A DNA stretch of 64,000 nt from Chersky-840 sp963811775 (GTDB lineage Bacteria > Actinomycetota > Acidimicrobiia > Acidimicrobiales > UBA8190). Location of the stretch: the NCBI GenBank assembly GCA_963811775.1, contig CAWESO010000008.1:124001-188000 (forward strand). The letters are read 5' to 3'. A program made the translations under genes and the position numbers. The notes below the pieces were generated by a model. The model was not told the DNA's origin and did not search any database. It saw only the letters and a program-made list of their open reading frames with translations. Of this stretch, positions 16,520-25,547 are shown in pieces (the stretch's first letter is position 1; each line of letters opens with the position of its first letter).

Positions 16520-16990
16520 ATGGGTGACCAAGGGTCGGCGACAGCATCACACGCGGTGATCGTCGACGAGGTGACGGCGACCACGACCGAGGTGCTCGAC
16601 GCGCTCCGAACCCTCGTGCCTGAGCTGTCGTCCTCCGCGCCGCTGCTCACCGAGGACGCCCTCGACGAGATCGTGCGATCACCGGCCACGGTGCTCCTGG
16701 TGGCGCGGGACGCCGAGGACGGCACGATCCTCGGGTCGCTCACCCTCGTCGTGTTCAGCGCCCCCACCGGCGCGCGCGCCTGGATCGAAGACGTGGTCGT
16801 CGCCACCCACACCCGGGGTCGCGGCGTCGGGGCCGCACTGGTGGAAGAGGCCAATGCACGCGCCCGAGCCGCGGGCTCGCGCACCGTCGACCTGACCTCG
16901 CGCCCGTCGCGCGAGGCCGCCAACCGGCTCTATGTCCGGCTCGGGTTCGTCCGACGCGAGACCAACGTCTACCGCAAGACCCTCGACTGA
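16520..16990 (+). CDS. GNAT family N-acetyltransferase
   Basis: 156 residues, a single GNAT domain. The acetyl-CoA binding motif A is clear: WIEDVVVATHTRGRGVGAAL (R-G-x-G-x-G/A), followed by VDLTSRPSREAANRLYVRLGF, the usual motif B with the Tyr-x-x-x-Gly-Phe end. Acceptor unknown. It stands between the CDF exporter and the agmatinase, with its own leaderless-type start. Confidence 0.9.
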   Translation: MGDQGSATASHAVIVDEVTATTTEVLDALRTLVPELSSSAPLLTEDALDEIVRSPATVLLVARDAEDGTILGSLTLVVFSAPTGARAWIEDVVVATHTRGRGVGAALVEEANARARAAGSRTVDLTSRPSREAANRLYVRLGFVRRETNVYRKTLD

Positions 16991-17069
16991 CCACCGGCGC
17001 GGCCGGGCCGGCCCGCCCCGACAGGGCTGGACCACCCGGACCACGCGTCCCGGGCGGGCGACGGGAAGA

Positions 17070-18097
17070 ATGGCGGACATGAGGACGCCCAACATGTACG
17101 GGCCCGACGCCACCTTCGCCGGCGTCCCCGCCGCCGACCTCGAGGTCCCGGCGAGCTACGCGCAAGCGGGGGCCGTGATCCTCGGAGCGCCCTTCGACGG
17201 CGGCACCTCGCACCGGCCCGGGTGCCGGTTCGGGCCGCAGGCCATCCGGATGACCGACTATCTGCCCCACGACGGCGAGCGCCCGCATCTGGCCCTGGGC
17301 GTGGACCCTCTGGTCGAGCTGGGCGTGGTCGACGTCGGCGACGTGAAAATGCTCCCGGGCGAGATCGAGGTGTCGCTGCAACGGCTCGAGCGCGCCGTCG
17401 AGACGGTCGCCCGCTCGGGTTCGATCCCGGTCGTCCTGGGCGGAGACCACACCATCGCGCTGCCCGACGTCACCGGCGTGGCCCGGCACGTCGGATGGGG
17501 CCGAGTCTCGGTGGTGCACTTCGACGCCCACGCCGACACCGGCGACACCCAATTCGGTTCCATGCACGGCCACGGAACACCCATGCGACGGCTCATCGAG
17601 TCGGGGGCGGCGCGGGGTGACCGCTTCTTGCAGATCGGGCTGCGGGGATACTGGCCCGAGCCCGCGACGCTGTCGTGGATGGCGGACCAGGGGATGCGCA
17701 GCTTCGAGATGACCGAGATCGAGGCGCGGGGGCTGACGGCGTGCTCACCGAGGCCTTCACCCTCGCCACCGACGACTGCGATGCGGTCTTCTTGTCGGTC
17801 GACATCGACGTCGTCGACCCCGGCTTCGCCCCCGGCACGGGCACGCCCGAACCGGGGGGGCTCTCGAGCCGCCAACTCCTCGACGCCGTGCGGCGGGCCA
17901 CGATGGAACTGCCGGTGGCCGGCATCGACGTCGTCGAGGTGTCACCCCCCTACGACCACGCCGAGGTCACCGCCTATCTGGCCAACCGCGTGGTGCTCGA
18001 GGCACTGGCGGGCATGGCCTGGCGTCGGCGGTCGGCGTCGGGCTCCCCCACCCGTCGGGCCGAGGACCCGCTGCTCGAGGGGCGGGGCGCACCCTGA
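17070..18097 (+). CDS. speB: Agmatinase/ureohydrolase family protein, interrupted by one frameshift
   Basis: ATG at 17070. In the first frame (17070 to about 17728) are VILGAPFDGGTSHRPGCRFG, VVLGGDHTIALP and VVHFDAHADTGD, the manganese-binding motifs of the arginase/agmatinase family. The rest is in another frame, with SVDIDVVDPGFAPGTGTPEP, the last metal motif (DxD), to the stop at 18097. The change occurs at a run of five G (17728-17732); a sixth G would give EARGADGVLTEAF, a continuous protein of about 342 residues. A missing base in a homopolymer suggests an assembly error, but a true mutation is possible. The product would hydrolyse agmatine or a related guanidino compound to urea and an amine. 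The neighbouring PLP decarboxylase fits an amine context. Confidence 0.8.
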
Positions 18098-18110
18098 GCG
18101 GCACGGGCCG

Positions 18111-19466
18111 TCACGCCATGGTCGCCACGATCTCCTCGACCATCCCGAGGGTGGTGCCGGGGTGGAGAAACGCCAGCCGGGCCACGGTCTCGCCCTCCCA
18201 CGTGGTGGGGGTGACGAACCCGATCTGCCGGGCGAGCAGGTCGGCTGACCACGTCGAATAGTCGGCGGCACACCAGCCCCGGCGCCGGAAGAGCACGATC
18301 GACAACTCGGGCTCGCGGACCAGCTCGAGATGCGGTGACCGCGTGATCATCTCGGCGCTGCGCCATGCCGTGTGCAGCACGGTCTCGACGGCATCGCGGT
18401 ACGCACCGGCGCCGTGCACGGCGAGGGAGAACCACAGGGGAAGCCCGCGCGCCCGGCGCGTCAGGTGCACGGCGTAGTCACTGGGGTTCCACACCGGGTG
18501 GGCGTCGTCGTGGATCACGTCGAGGTACGACGCCTTTTGGGAATGCACCGCCCGGGCCAGGGCCGGCTGGCGATAGACGAGGGCGGCGCAGTCGAAGGGC
18601 GCGTAGAGCCACTTGTGCGGGTCGATGACGAACGAGTCGGCCCGCTCGATGCCGGCGTAGCGGTCGCGGACCAGGGGCGTGAACAGGCCGGGGCCCCCGT
18701 AGGCGGCGTCGACGTGGAACCACAGGGCGCGCTCGCTCGCCACCTCGGCGATGCCGGCCAGGTCGTCGACGATCCCGGCGTTGGTGGTCCCCGCCGTGGC
18801 CACCACGCCGACGACGTCGTCGGGACGGTCGTCTGCTTCGAGCGCGGCCCGCAGCTCGGCCCCCGTCAGGTGATGGTCGACGGACGGGACCAGGAACGGG
18901 TCGACGCCGAGGATCCGCAACGACTGGGTCACCGACGAATGGGCCTCCTCGCTGACGGCGATGCGCGCCCGGGGGGGCGTCGCCCCGCGACGGAGCTCAG
19001 CCGTGTCGCGCGCCACGACCAGCGCGGAGAGGTTGGCGATCGACCCGCCGGAGACGAAGCACCCTCCCGCTCCCGGCGGGAGGCCGGCCAGGGCGCCCAG
19101 GAACTCGAGCACCTGGTTCTCGGCCGCCACGGCGCCGGCCGCCTCCAACCACGACGTGCCCTGGAGCGAGGAGCACGACACGATCATGTCGAAGAGCAGC
19201 GCCGCCTTCGTGGGCGCGGCGGGGATGAACGCCAGAAAGCGCGGGCTGTCGCACGAGACGACGGCCGTGGCGAGATGCTCCGCGAACAGCCTCAGCACCG
19301 CCTCGGGGTCGTTGCCGGACTCCCCGATCAACCCGGTCAACTGCTCGAAGGACTCTCGCGACCCGCCGAAGTCCAGCGACACCGGGTCCAACGCCAGTCG
19401 CTGGCGGCAGTAGTCGAAGACCAGCTCCACCATGCGCTCGTCGAGCTCGTACATGGGATTGGCCAT
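18111..19466 (-). CDS. Pyridoxal phosphate-dependent decarboxylase (group II, aromatic amino acid/glutamate type)
   Basis: 451 residues. The PLP lysine is Lys285 in DSFVIDPHKWLYAPFDC; His175 (SEEAHSSV) should stack on the cofactor and Asp253 (HVDAAYGG) binds the pyridine nitrogen. These match the group II decarboxylases, which turn L-DOPA, tryptophan, tyrosine, glutamate or similar substrates into amines. The substrate cannot be assigned. Good ribosome binding site (GGGAGG) before the ATG. It converges with the agmatinase, whose end is 13 bases away, so both may serve amine metabolism. Confidence 0.9.
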   Translation of the reverse strand: MANPMYELDERMVELVFDYCRQRLALDPVSLDFGGSRESFEQLTGLIGESGNDPEAVLRLFAEHLATAVVSCDSPRFLAFIPAAPTKAALLFDMIVSCSSLQGTSWLEAAGAVAAENQVLEFLGALAGLPPGAGGCFVSGGSIANLSALVVARDTAELRRGATPPRARIAVSEEAHSSVTQSLRILGVDPFLVPSVDHHLTGAELRAALEADDRPDDVVGVVATAGTTNAGIVDDLAGIAEVASERALWFHVDAAYGGPGLFTPLVRDRYAGIERADSFVIDPHKWLYAPFDCAALVYRQPALARAVHSQKASYLDVIHDDAHPVWNPSDYAVHLTRRARGLPLWFSLAVHGAGAYRDAVETVLHTAWRSAEMITRSPHLELVREPELSIVLFRRRGWCAADYSTWSADLLARQIGFVTPTTWEGETVARLAFLHPGTTLGMVEEIVATMA

Positions 19467-19548
19467 AGTCCTCCCTCCGCTCCCAGGATCGCACCTGCGC
19501 CCCCGTCACGTGACGACATCGGCCGGCCGGACGTGGCAGCGTGGGAGC

Positions 19549-20622
19549 GTGGACCTCCCCGTCATGCCGCCCGTGGCCCCCATGCTCGCCAAGCTGGCCC
19601 GGCAGCTCCCGGTCGTCGAGGGCATGCTGTACGAGCCGAAATGGGACGGGTTCCGGTGCGTGGCCTTCCGCGACGGCTCCGAGGTCGAACTGGGCAGCCG
19701 TAACGAACGCCCGCTCACCAGGTACTTCCCCGAGCTCATCGAGCCCATCTGCCGCTCGTTCCCGCCGCGCGCCGTCGTCGACGGGGAGATCGTGATCGCC
19801 GGGGAGCACGGGCTCGACTTCAACGCGCTGCTCCAACGCATCCACCCGGCCGCGTCGCGCGTCGCGCTGTTGGCCGAGTCCACCCCGGCCTCGTTCGTGG
19901 CGTTCGACCTCCTCGCCGTGGACCGGCGCGACCTGCGCGGTGAGCCGTTCTCGGTCCGACGCGCCCTGCTCGAGGAGGCGCTCGGCGACGCGGCGCCCCC
20001 CGTCCACCTGACGCCCTCGACCACCGACCCCGAGCTGGCCGGGGATTGGTTCGGACGCTTCGAGGGTGCGGGGCTCGACGGCGTCGTGGCCAAGCGTCCC
20101 GACCTCCCGTACCGCGAGGGCGAGCGGGTCATGGCCAAGGTGAAACACGAGCGGACCGCCGACTGCGTGGTCGCCGGCTTCCGGTGGCACAAGTCCGGGG
20201 GGGTGGTGGGGTCGTTGCTCCTCGGCCTCTACGACGACGGCGGCGTCCTCCAACACGTCGGGGTGTCGGCCTCGTTCACCGCGGCCCGGCGCCGGGAGCT
20301 CGTCGACGAGCTCGCCCCCTACCGGCTGTCGAGCCTCGACGGGCATCCGTGGGCGGCATGGGCACAGCACGAACAGGACGAGGCCGTCGCCGGGCGCAAG
20401 CCGGTGGCGACGTCACGATGGAACGCGGGCAAGGACCTGAGCTGGGAGCCGGTGGAGGTGTCGCTCGTGTGCGAGGTCGCCTACGACCACCTGCAGGGAA
20501 ACCGGTTCCGCCACGCCACCACGTTCCGCCGCTGGCGCCCGGACCGCCGCCCCGCGTCGTGCACCTACGCCCAGCTCGACACGGCCGTGCCCGCCGAGCT
20601 CGACTCAGTCTTCCGGGCCTGA
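19549..20622 (+). CDS. ATP-dependent DNA ligase (LigD ligase-domain type)
   Basis: 357 residues from GTG at 19549, after GGGAG. The adenylation lysine is Lys31 in YEPKWDGFR (motif KxDG). Other ligase motifs: ELGSRNERPLTRYFPEL, VVDGEIVI, FVAFDLLAVD, DGVVAKRPDLPY and VMAKVKHERTADCVV, followed by the OB-fold. It matches the stand-alone ligase of non-homologous end joining or repair (LigC/LigD-type). It ends tail to tail with the LigD-type polymerase gene, overlapping by 18 bases. No Ku gene is in the window. Confidence 0.92.
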   Translation: MDLPVMPPVAPMLAKLARQLPVVEGMLYEPKWDGFRCVAFRDGSEVELGSRNERPLTRYFPELIEPICRSFPPRAVVDGEIVIAGEHGLDFNALLQRIHPAASRVALLAESTPASFVAFDLLAVDRRDLRGEPFSVRRALLEEALGDAAPPVHLTPSTTDPELAGDWFGRFEGAGLDGVVAKRPDLPYREGERVMAKVKHERTADCVVAGFRWHKSGGVVGSLLLGLYDDGGVLQHVGVSASFTAARRRELVDELAPYRLSSLDGHPWAAWAQHEQDEAVAGRKPVATSRWNAGKDLSWEPVEVSLVCEVAYDHLQGNRFRHATTFRRWRPDRRPASCTYAQLDTAVPAELDSVFRA

Positions 20623-21651
20623 CGCCTGGTCCTCGGGTGGGCGCTGCCGGGTCCGGCTCGGGGCGGCCCGGTGGGGCTCGCCTTTCTGTTTGGGGAAATT
20701 GGGCGGCCAGGGCGCGTCGCCCAGACCTTCGGCTTCGTCGTGGTAGGAGAGCTCGAGCAGCGGTCCGAGGTCACCCCAGGTGTGGTCGATCCCCTCCGCC
20801 GGGTCGCCACGCGACGCGAACCGGCCCGGCACGGTGGCGATGGTCAGGTCGCCGGGCTCGACATCGGGCACCTCGTCCCACTCGACCGGGCACGACACCC
20901 GGGCCTCGGGGTTCGCCCGTACCGAGTACGCGGAGGCCACCGTGCGGTCACGGGCGTTCTGGTTGTAGTCCACGAAGACGCGCTCGCCCCGCTGCTCCTT
21001 CCACCATGCCGACGTCGCCAGGTCGGGAAGCCGGCGCTCGAGCTCGCGGGCCAGGGCCAGAGCGCCTCGCCTGACCTCGGTGAAGCTCCAGCGGGGCTCG
21101 ATGGGCACGTTCACGTGCATGCCGCGCGACCCCGAGGTCTTCGGGAAACCGACCAGTGCATGCTCCTCGAGCACGGCACGGGCCTCCAGCGCGACGCGCC
21201 GCACGGCCTCGAAGGGGACGCCGGGTTGGGGATCGAGGTCGACGCGCAGCTCGTCGGGATGGTCGGTGTCGCTCCGGCGCACCGGCCACGGGTTCAGGTC
21301 GAGGCACCCGAGATTCACCGCCCACAGGATGTGGGCGAGGTCCACGGGGCACAGCTCATCCGCGCTGCGCCCGCTCGGGAACGTCACGGTCACCGTCTCG
21401 AGCCACGACGGACGGCCCGGCGGCACGCGCTTTTGGTAGAAGAACGGTCCCTCGGCGCCGTCGGGGTAGCGCTTGAGCACGGTCGGGCGCTCGCGCACAC
21501 CCCGCAGCGCGCCGGATCCCACCGCGAAGTAGTAGCGAACGAGGTCGAGCTTGGTCTCCCCCCGGGCCGAGAAGAAGACCTTGTCCGGGTTCGAGACCTT
21601 CACGCTATGGCCATCGACCTCGAGCGCGACGGCAGGCATCCCCGTGGCCAT
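20605..21651 (-). CDS. ligD: LigD-type polymerase/primase domain protein (non-homologous end joining)
   Basis: 348 residues, a stand-alone archaeo-eukaryotic primase-type polymerase domain. Typical LigD-PolDom pieces: VKVSNPDKVFF, KLDLVRYY, LKRYPDG, LGCLDLNPWP, DELRVDLDPQPG (catalytic Asp pair), KTSGSRGMHVNVPI, and VFVDYNQNARDRTVASAYSVR. In mycobacteria the polymerase and ligase domains are fused in one LigD; here they are two convergent genes whose ends overlap by 18 bases. The product should fill gaps or add (ribo)nucleotides at broken DNA ends before sealing. Confidence 0.92.
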   Translation of the reverse strand: MATGMPAVALEVDGHSVKVSNPDKVFFSARGETKLDLVRYYFAVGSGALRGVRERPTVLKRYPDGAEGPFFYQKRVPPGRPSWLETVTVTFPSGRSADELCPVDLAHILWAVNLGCLDLNPWPVRRSDTDHPDELRVDLDPQPGVPFEAVRRVALEARAVLEEHALVGFPKTSGSRGMHVNVPIEPRWSFTEVRRGALALARELERRLPDLATSAWWKEQRGERVFVDYNQNARDRTVASAYSVRANPEARVSCPVEWDEVPDVEPGDLTIATVPGRFASRGDPAEGIDHTWGDLGPLLELSYHDEAEGLGDAPWPPNFPKQKGEPHRAAPSRTRQRPPEDQASGPED

Positions 21652-21729
21652 CTGTCGATGCTGACACGGATCGGCGCCCTCGACGTGCAGCCCGAGGATG
21701 GCGGCGTCTCGACCGGCGCCGGTGGTCGG

Positions 21730-21735
21730 TAGCCT
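21730..21735 (+). promoter_or_regulatory. -10 box for leaderless PHP gene
   Basis: TAGCCT lies 8 bases before the GTG at 21744; no ribosome binding site. Confidence 0.42.
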
Positions 21736-21743
21736 CGGGCTTC

Positions 21744-22769
21744 GTGGATCCCGTGGTGGCCCTGCGTCGCATCGCCTACCTGCTCGAAGCGGCGCGGGCC
21801 GAGTCCTACAAGGTCCGCGCCTTCCGGCGCGCCGCGGCGAGCGTGGACGAGATCGACCCCACCGTGCTGGCCCAACGCGCCGCCTCGGGCCGGCTCACTG
21901 ACCTCCCCGGCGTGGGCGACACCACCGCCCGGGTCATCGCCGAAGCGATGGCCGGTGAGACGCCGTCCTATCTCGTGCACCTCGAGGAGGAGCGCGCCGA
22001 CACCCTCTCGGGACGCGCCGCCGAGCTACGCGGCCTGCTGCGCGGCGACTGCCACAGCCATTCGGACTGGTCCGACGGCGGCAGCCCCATCGCCGAGATG
22101 GCCGAGGCGGCGGCCGAGCTCGGACACGAGTACCTGGCGCTGACCGATCACAGCCCGAGACTCACCGTCGCGCACGGCCTTGACGCCGAACGGCTCCTGC
22201 GCCAGCTCGAGGTGGTGGAGACGCTCAACGAACAGTTGGCGCCATTTCGGATCCTCACCGGCATCGAAGTGGACATCCTCGAAGACGGCACACTCGACCA
22301 GGACCCGGCCCTGCTGGATAGGCTCGACGTCGTGGTGGCGAGCGTGCACTCGAAGCTCAAGATGGAGCCGGCGCAGATGACCCGCCGCATGGTGGCGGCC
22401 ATCGAGAGCCCCCACACCGACATCCTCGGCCACTGCACGGGACGCATCCTCGTCGGCCGGGGTCGACCCGAGTCACGATTCGACCATGTCGAGGTGTTCG
22501 ACGCCTGTGCCCGCACGGGCACGGCCGTCGAGATCAACGCGCGGCCCGAACGCCTCGATCCACCCGACCCACTGCTGCGGGCCGCGGTCACCGCCGGGTG
22601 CGTCGTCTCCATCGACACCGACGCCCATGCGCCGGGACAACTCGAATGGCTGGGGAACGGATGCGAGAAGGCGGCCGACGCCGCCGTCCCGGCCGAACGC
22701 ATCGTGAACACCTGGTCCCGCGAGGTGCTGCTGCAATGGACGGCAGGGCACGCCGCCACCGCGGGCTGA
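21744..22769 (+). CDS. Helix-hairpin-helix + PHP domain protein (PolX-like, without polymerase palm)
   Basis: 341 residues. The first 85 residues resemble the helix-hairpin-helix DNA-binding part of family X polymerases (AYLLEAARAESYKVRAFRRAA, LTDLPGVGDTTARVIAEA). From about residue 95 a PHP metallo-phosphoesterase domain follows, with metal motifs GDCHSHSDWSDGG, LALTDHSPR, GIEVDIL, ASVHSKLKM, ILGHCTGR and SIDTDAH. Bacterial PolX has a polymerase palm between these two parts; here it is missing. The PHP part of PolX gives nuclease activity, so this may be a DNA-repair nuclease (inference), which suits the LigD-type neighbours. Confidence 0.85.
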   Translation: MDPVVALRRIAYLLEAARAESYKVRAFRRAAASVDEIDPTVLAQRAASGRLTDLPGVGDTTARVIAEAMAGETPSYLVHLEEERADTLSGRAAELRGLLRGDCHSHSDWSDGGSPIAEMAEAAAELGHEYLALTDHSPRLTVAHGLDAERLLRQLEVVETLNEQLAPFRILTGIEVDILEDGTLDQDPALLDRLDVVVASVHSKLKMEPAQMTRRMVAAIESPHTDILGHCTGRILVGRGRPESRFDHVEVFDACARTGTAVEINARPERLDPPDPLLRAAVTAGCVVSIDTDAHAPGQLEWLGNGCEKAADAAVPAERIVNTWSREVLLQWTAGHAATAG

Positions 22770-22860
22770 CCGCCGACGGAGCTGTCGCCGGGCCCACCGT
22801 AGGAGGACTCCGTTTGCGCAACGGCACGGCGAGAGCCGACACCACCCAGGGAGCCAGGAC

Positions 22861-23739
22861 GTGAGCGCCGCAAGCCTGACCCTCGATGACGGCCGAACGC
22901 TCGAGGTGCTCACCGCCGGTCCACCCGACGGGACGCCACTCGTGTTCCATCACGGCACCCCCTTTGCCGCTGTCGCCTACCGGCTCGCGGCCGACGCCGT
23001 CACCGCCCGCGGCGTGCACTTGGTCTACCGGTCGCGCCCCGGGTATGCCGGTTCCGCGCGCCAGCCCGGCCGCCGGGTGGCCGATGTCGCCGCCGACACG
23101 GCGCAGGTCCTCGACATCCTCGGGCACGACCGGTTCGTCACCTTGGGCTGGTCGGGCGGTGGACCCCATGCGCTCGCCTGTGCCGCGCTGCTGCCCGGCC
23201 GGTGCACCGCGGCGGCGCTCATCGCCGGTGTGGCCCCCTACGCGGCCGACGGCCTCGACTGGCTCGACGGCATGGGGCCCGAGAACGTCCACGAGTTCGC
23301 GCTGGCGGCCGAAGGCGGGCCACCGTTCGACGAGTTCCTGGGCCGGGAGTCCGAGCAGCTCATCGGCGCGAGCGCCGATGATGTCGCGCTGTCCCTCGGG
23401 GGTCTCGTGTCCGACGTCGACAAGGCCGCCTTGACCGCCGATCTCGCCGACTTCATGGCCCGGGCGCTCTCCGCGTCGGGGTCGGCCGGGCCCGACGGCT
23501 GGCACGACGACGACGTGGCCTTCTTGACGGACTGGGGATTCGACCTAGGCGCCATCGGGTGTCCCGTCGCCATCTGGCAAGGCCGCCAGGACCTGATGGT
23601 GCCGTTCGCGCACGGGGTCTGGCTCGCCGGGCACGTCCCGGGGGCCGCCTCGCACCTTCTCGATGACCAGGGGCACGTGTCGCTGTTCGTCGACGCCTTC
23701 GAACGCATCCTCGACGACCTGCTCGCCCTGCCCCACTGA
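22861..23739 (+). CDS. Alpha/beta hydrolase
   Basis: 292 residues, GTG start with GGGAG upstream. Features of the fold: oxyanion region VFHHGTPF, nucleophile elbow LGWSGGGPHAL (Ser), acid near IWQGRQDLMVP, and catalytic His in LDDQGHVSLF. No signal peptide, so cytoplasmic. Substrate unknown; the sequence resembles general esterase/epoxide hydrolase-type members. It follows the PHP gene after 91 bases and may be co-transcribed. Confidence 0.87.
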   Translation: MSAASLTLDDGRTLEVLTAGPPDGTPLVFHHGTPFAAVAYRLAADAVTARGVHLVYRSRPGYAGSARQPGRRVADVAADTAQVLDILGHDRFVTLGWSGGGPHALACAALLPGRCTAAALIAGVAPYAADGLDWLDGMGPENVHEFALAAEGGPPFDEFLGRESEQLIGASADDVALSLGGLVSDVDKAALTADLADFMARALSASGSAGPDGWHDDDVAFLTDWGFDLGAIGCPVAIWQGRQDLMVPFAHGVWLAGHVPGAASHLLDDQGHVSLFVDAFERILDDLLALPH

Positions 23740-23792
23740 CCGCGACGCCGACGCGCCGGCCCTTGCCGGACGACGCCTAGTGGCGCACGCCC

Positions 23793-24224
23793 TCAGGACG
23801 ACACGGCGGGACCGGCGGGGTCGTCGGTGTCGGCGGGATCGGTGCAGTCCGACGGAGACTCCGACGCATGCCGCCGGACGACGACCTCGGAGCGCTCGGG
23901 GTGCTCACGGTCGAGGTGCACCTCGGGCAGGTCGCCGGTGGGGGGATCACCGCCGGCGTCGACGACGATGACGATCTGATCTTCGCGGGGCCCGTAGATC
24001 GCCTGGTGCAGGCCGAGCATCGCCGCGCCGAGGGCGGTCCCCGACGCGCCGGCCCGCCACCGGCGGGCTCGATCGGTTGGGTGTTCGACGGGCGCATCGG
24101 GGTCGTCTGTGGTCTCCAACCACGAGATCCACTGCTCGTCGGTCCACGCCTCGGCATCGGCCGGAGGCCCGCCGGGTTCGCTGCGCTGCGCTGTGTCCGG
24201 CTCGCTCGGCTCCGGTCCGTCCAC
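23793..24224 (-). CDS. Hypothetical acidic protein (143 residues)
   Basis: GTG start supported by a -10 box 6 bases upstream. The protein has a very acidic, Pro/Ser-rich N-terminus (residues 1-25), a short motif WTDEQWISWLE, then a small predicted folded centre (GTALGAAMLGLHQAIYGPREDQIVIVVDAGG) ending in PEVHLDREHPERSEVVVRRH and a disordered tail. The centre is of a type seen in hypothetical actinobacterial proteins. No function can be given. It converges with the alpha/beta hydrolase gene. Confidence 0.7.
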   Translation of the reverse strand: MDGPEPSEPDTAQRSEPGGPPADAEAWTDEQWISWLETTDDPDAPVEHPTDRARRWRAGASGTALGAAMLGLHQAIYGPREDQIVIVVDAGGDPPTGDLPEVHLDREHPERSEVVVRRHASESPSDCTDPADTDDPAGPAVSS

Positions 24225-24230
24225 CGTCCC

Positions 24231-24236
24231 ACGGTA
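24231..24236 (-). promoter_or_regulatory. -10 box for leaderless gene at 24224
   Basis: On the minus strand TACCGT lies 6 bases before the GTG at 24224, which supports that start. Confidence 0.45.
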
Positions 24237-24251
24237 CCGGCACCACCCCGA

Positions 24252-25547
24252 CTACGCCGGACGGGGGTCCTCGGGCGGGGTCCGCGACCCGGCGCCGGGA
24301 CCGGTCACGTCATGGCCCTGACGCCACACCGACTCGGCGCGTGACAACACCTCCCGAAGCGGAAGGCCCGTCCGAGCCGCCTCTCGCTGCGCGTCACGCT
24401 GCTCGGCTTTCACCCGCCCCGGGCTGACCTTGACGTGCACCGACGCGCCCTCGACGTCGACCTCGTCCATCACCCGAGAGGCCGGCCACCGCTCGAGGAG
24501 GGCGCCGCGCACCCCCAGGCTCCCGGTCTCGGTCACCAAGACGGCGCGCATCGACTCGGTCAGGACGGGGTCGACGAGGACAGCCACGGTGTAGCCGGGA
24601 CGACCCTTCTTCATCACGACCGGGGTGATCCAGGCGTCGTGGGCTCCGGCGGCGAGAAGGGCGTCGACCGCGTGGGCCAGGACCTCTCCGGTGGCGTCGT
24701 CGAGATTGGTCTCGAGCAGCATGACGGGCTGACCCTGAAGCTGCCCCCGGACCGTCGAGCGGCCCACGACGACCTGCGTGCAATTCGGCAGCCCGTCGAT
24801 GTCGTGTGCTCCCGCCCCGAATCCCGACGCGGCGATCTCCATGGGCGGAAGGACCCCGAAGCTCGACGCCATCGCCGCCAGGATGGCCGCACCCGTCGGC
24901 GTGGTGAGCTCGACCGACACGTCCCGACCCCACGTCGGGATCCCCTCCAACAACCGGACCACGGCCGGAGAGGGATTCGGCAGGAACCCGTGGGCGCTGC
25001 GGACCGTGCCCATGCCGGTGGCGACGGGCGACGCGGCGACATCATCGATCCCGAGGACCTCCAGCGCTGCTGCGGTCCCCACCACGTCGATCACGGCGTC
25101 GTGGGAGCCCACCTCGTGGAAATGGACCTGCTCCGGAGGTCGTCGATGGAGCCTTCCCTCCACGGCCGCCAGTGCGGCGAACGTCGCCAGCGCTCGGGCC
25201 GCCACGCGTTCGGGCAACCGCGCCTCTTCGACGAGACCCACGATGTGGGCATGGGTCCGGACCACGACGTCATCGGCGGTCTCCACGATGGCCCGCGTGG
25301 CGGCGATGCCCCCCCGCAGCACAGGCTCGGCGCGCAAGGTCCACCCCCCGAGAGGGAGGCGGCGCAGGAGCCCGTGCACCTCGGCGAAGTCGGCTCCGGC
25401 GTCGAGCAGGCTCCCGAGGGTCATGTCGCCGGCGATCCCCGCGAAGCAGTGGAACCATGCGACGGTCTTCGGCTGGTCCGGACCCGTCGCTCGTCCGAAG
25501 ACCGCAGCCGGGGACGCGGCACCGTCACCACCCCGTCCGGTGGTCAC
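24252..25547 (-). CDS. larC: LarC, nickel insertion protein for the nickel-pincer (lactate racemase-type) cofactor
   Basis: 431 residues in one frame, GTG at 25547 overlapping the larB stop by 4 bases (GTGA). The family pattern is clear: WFHCFAGIAGDMTLGSLLDAG, VHFHEVGSHDAVIDVVG, ELTTPTGAAILAA, LLETNLDDATGEVL and TPVVMKKGRPG. LarC uses CTP to insert nickel into the pyridinium bis-thiocarboxylate cofactor. The first 28 residues are an unconserved extension. Together with larB this makes a partial pathway; larE and a LarA-type enzyme are not in the window. Confidence 0.93.
   Translation of the reverse strand: MTTGRGGDGAASPAAVFGRATGPDQPKTVAWFHCFAGIAGDMTLGSLLDAGADFAEVHGLLRRLPLGGWTLRAEPVLRGGIAATRAIVETADDVVVRTHAHIVGLVEEARLPERVAARALATFAALAAVEGRLHRRPPEQVHFHEVGSHDAVIDVVGTAAALEVLGIDDVAASPVATGMGTVRSAHGFLPNPSPAVVRLLEGIPTWGRDVSVELTTPTGAAILAAMASSFGVLPPMEIAASGFGAGAHDIDGLPNCTQVVVGRSTVRGQLQGQPVMLLETNLDDATGEVLAHAVDALLAAGAHDAWITPVVMKKGRPGYTVAVLVDPVLTESMRAVLVTETGSLGVRGALLERWPASRVMDEVDVEGASVHVKVSPGRVKAEQRDAQREAARTGLPLREVLSRAESVWRQGHDVTGPGAGSRTPPEDPRPA

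Noticed and set aside
17728..17732. Programmed frameshift in the agmatinase gene
   Set aside because: Agmatinases are not known to use one, and there is no slippery heptamer or downstream structure that I can see; a missing G in a homopolymer is simpler.
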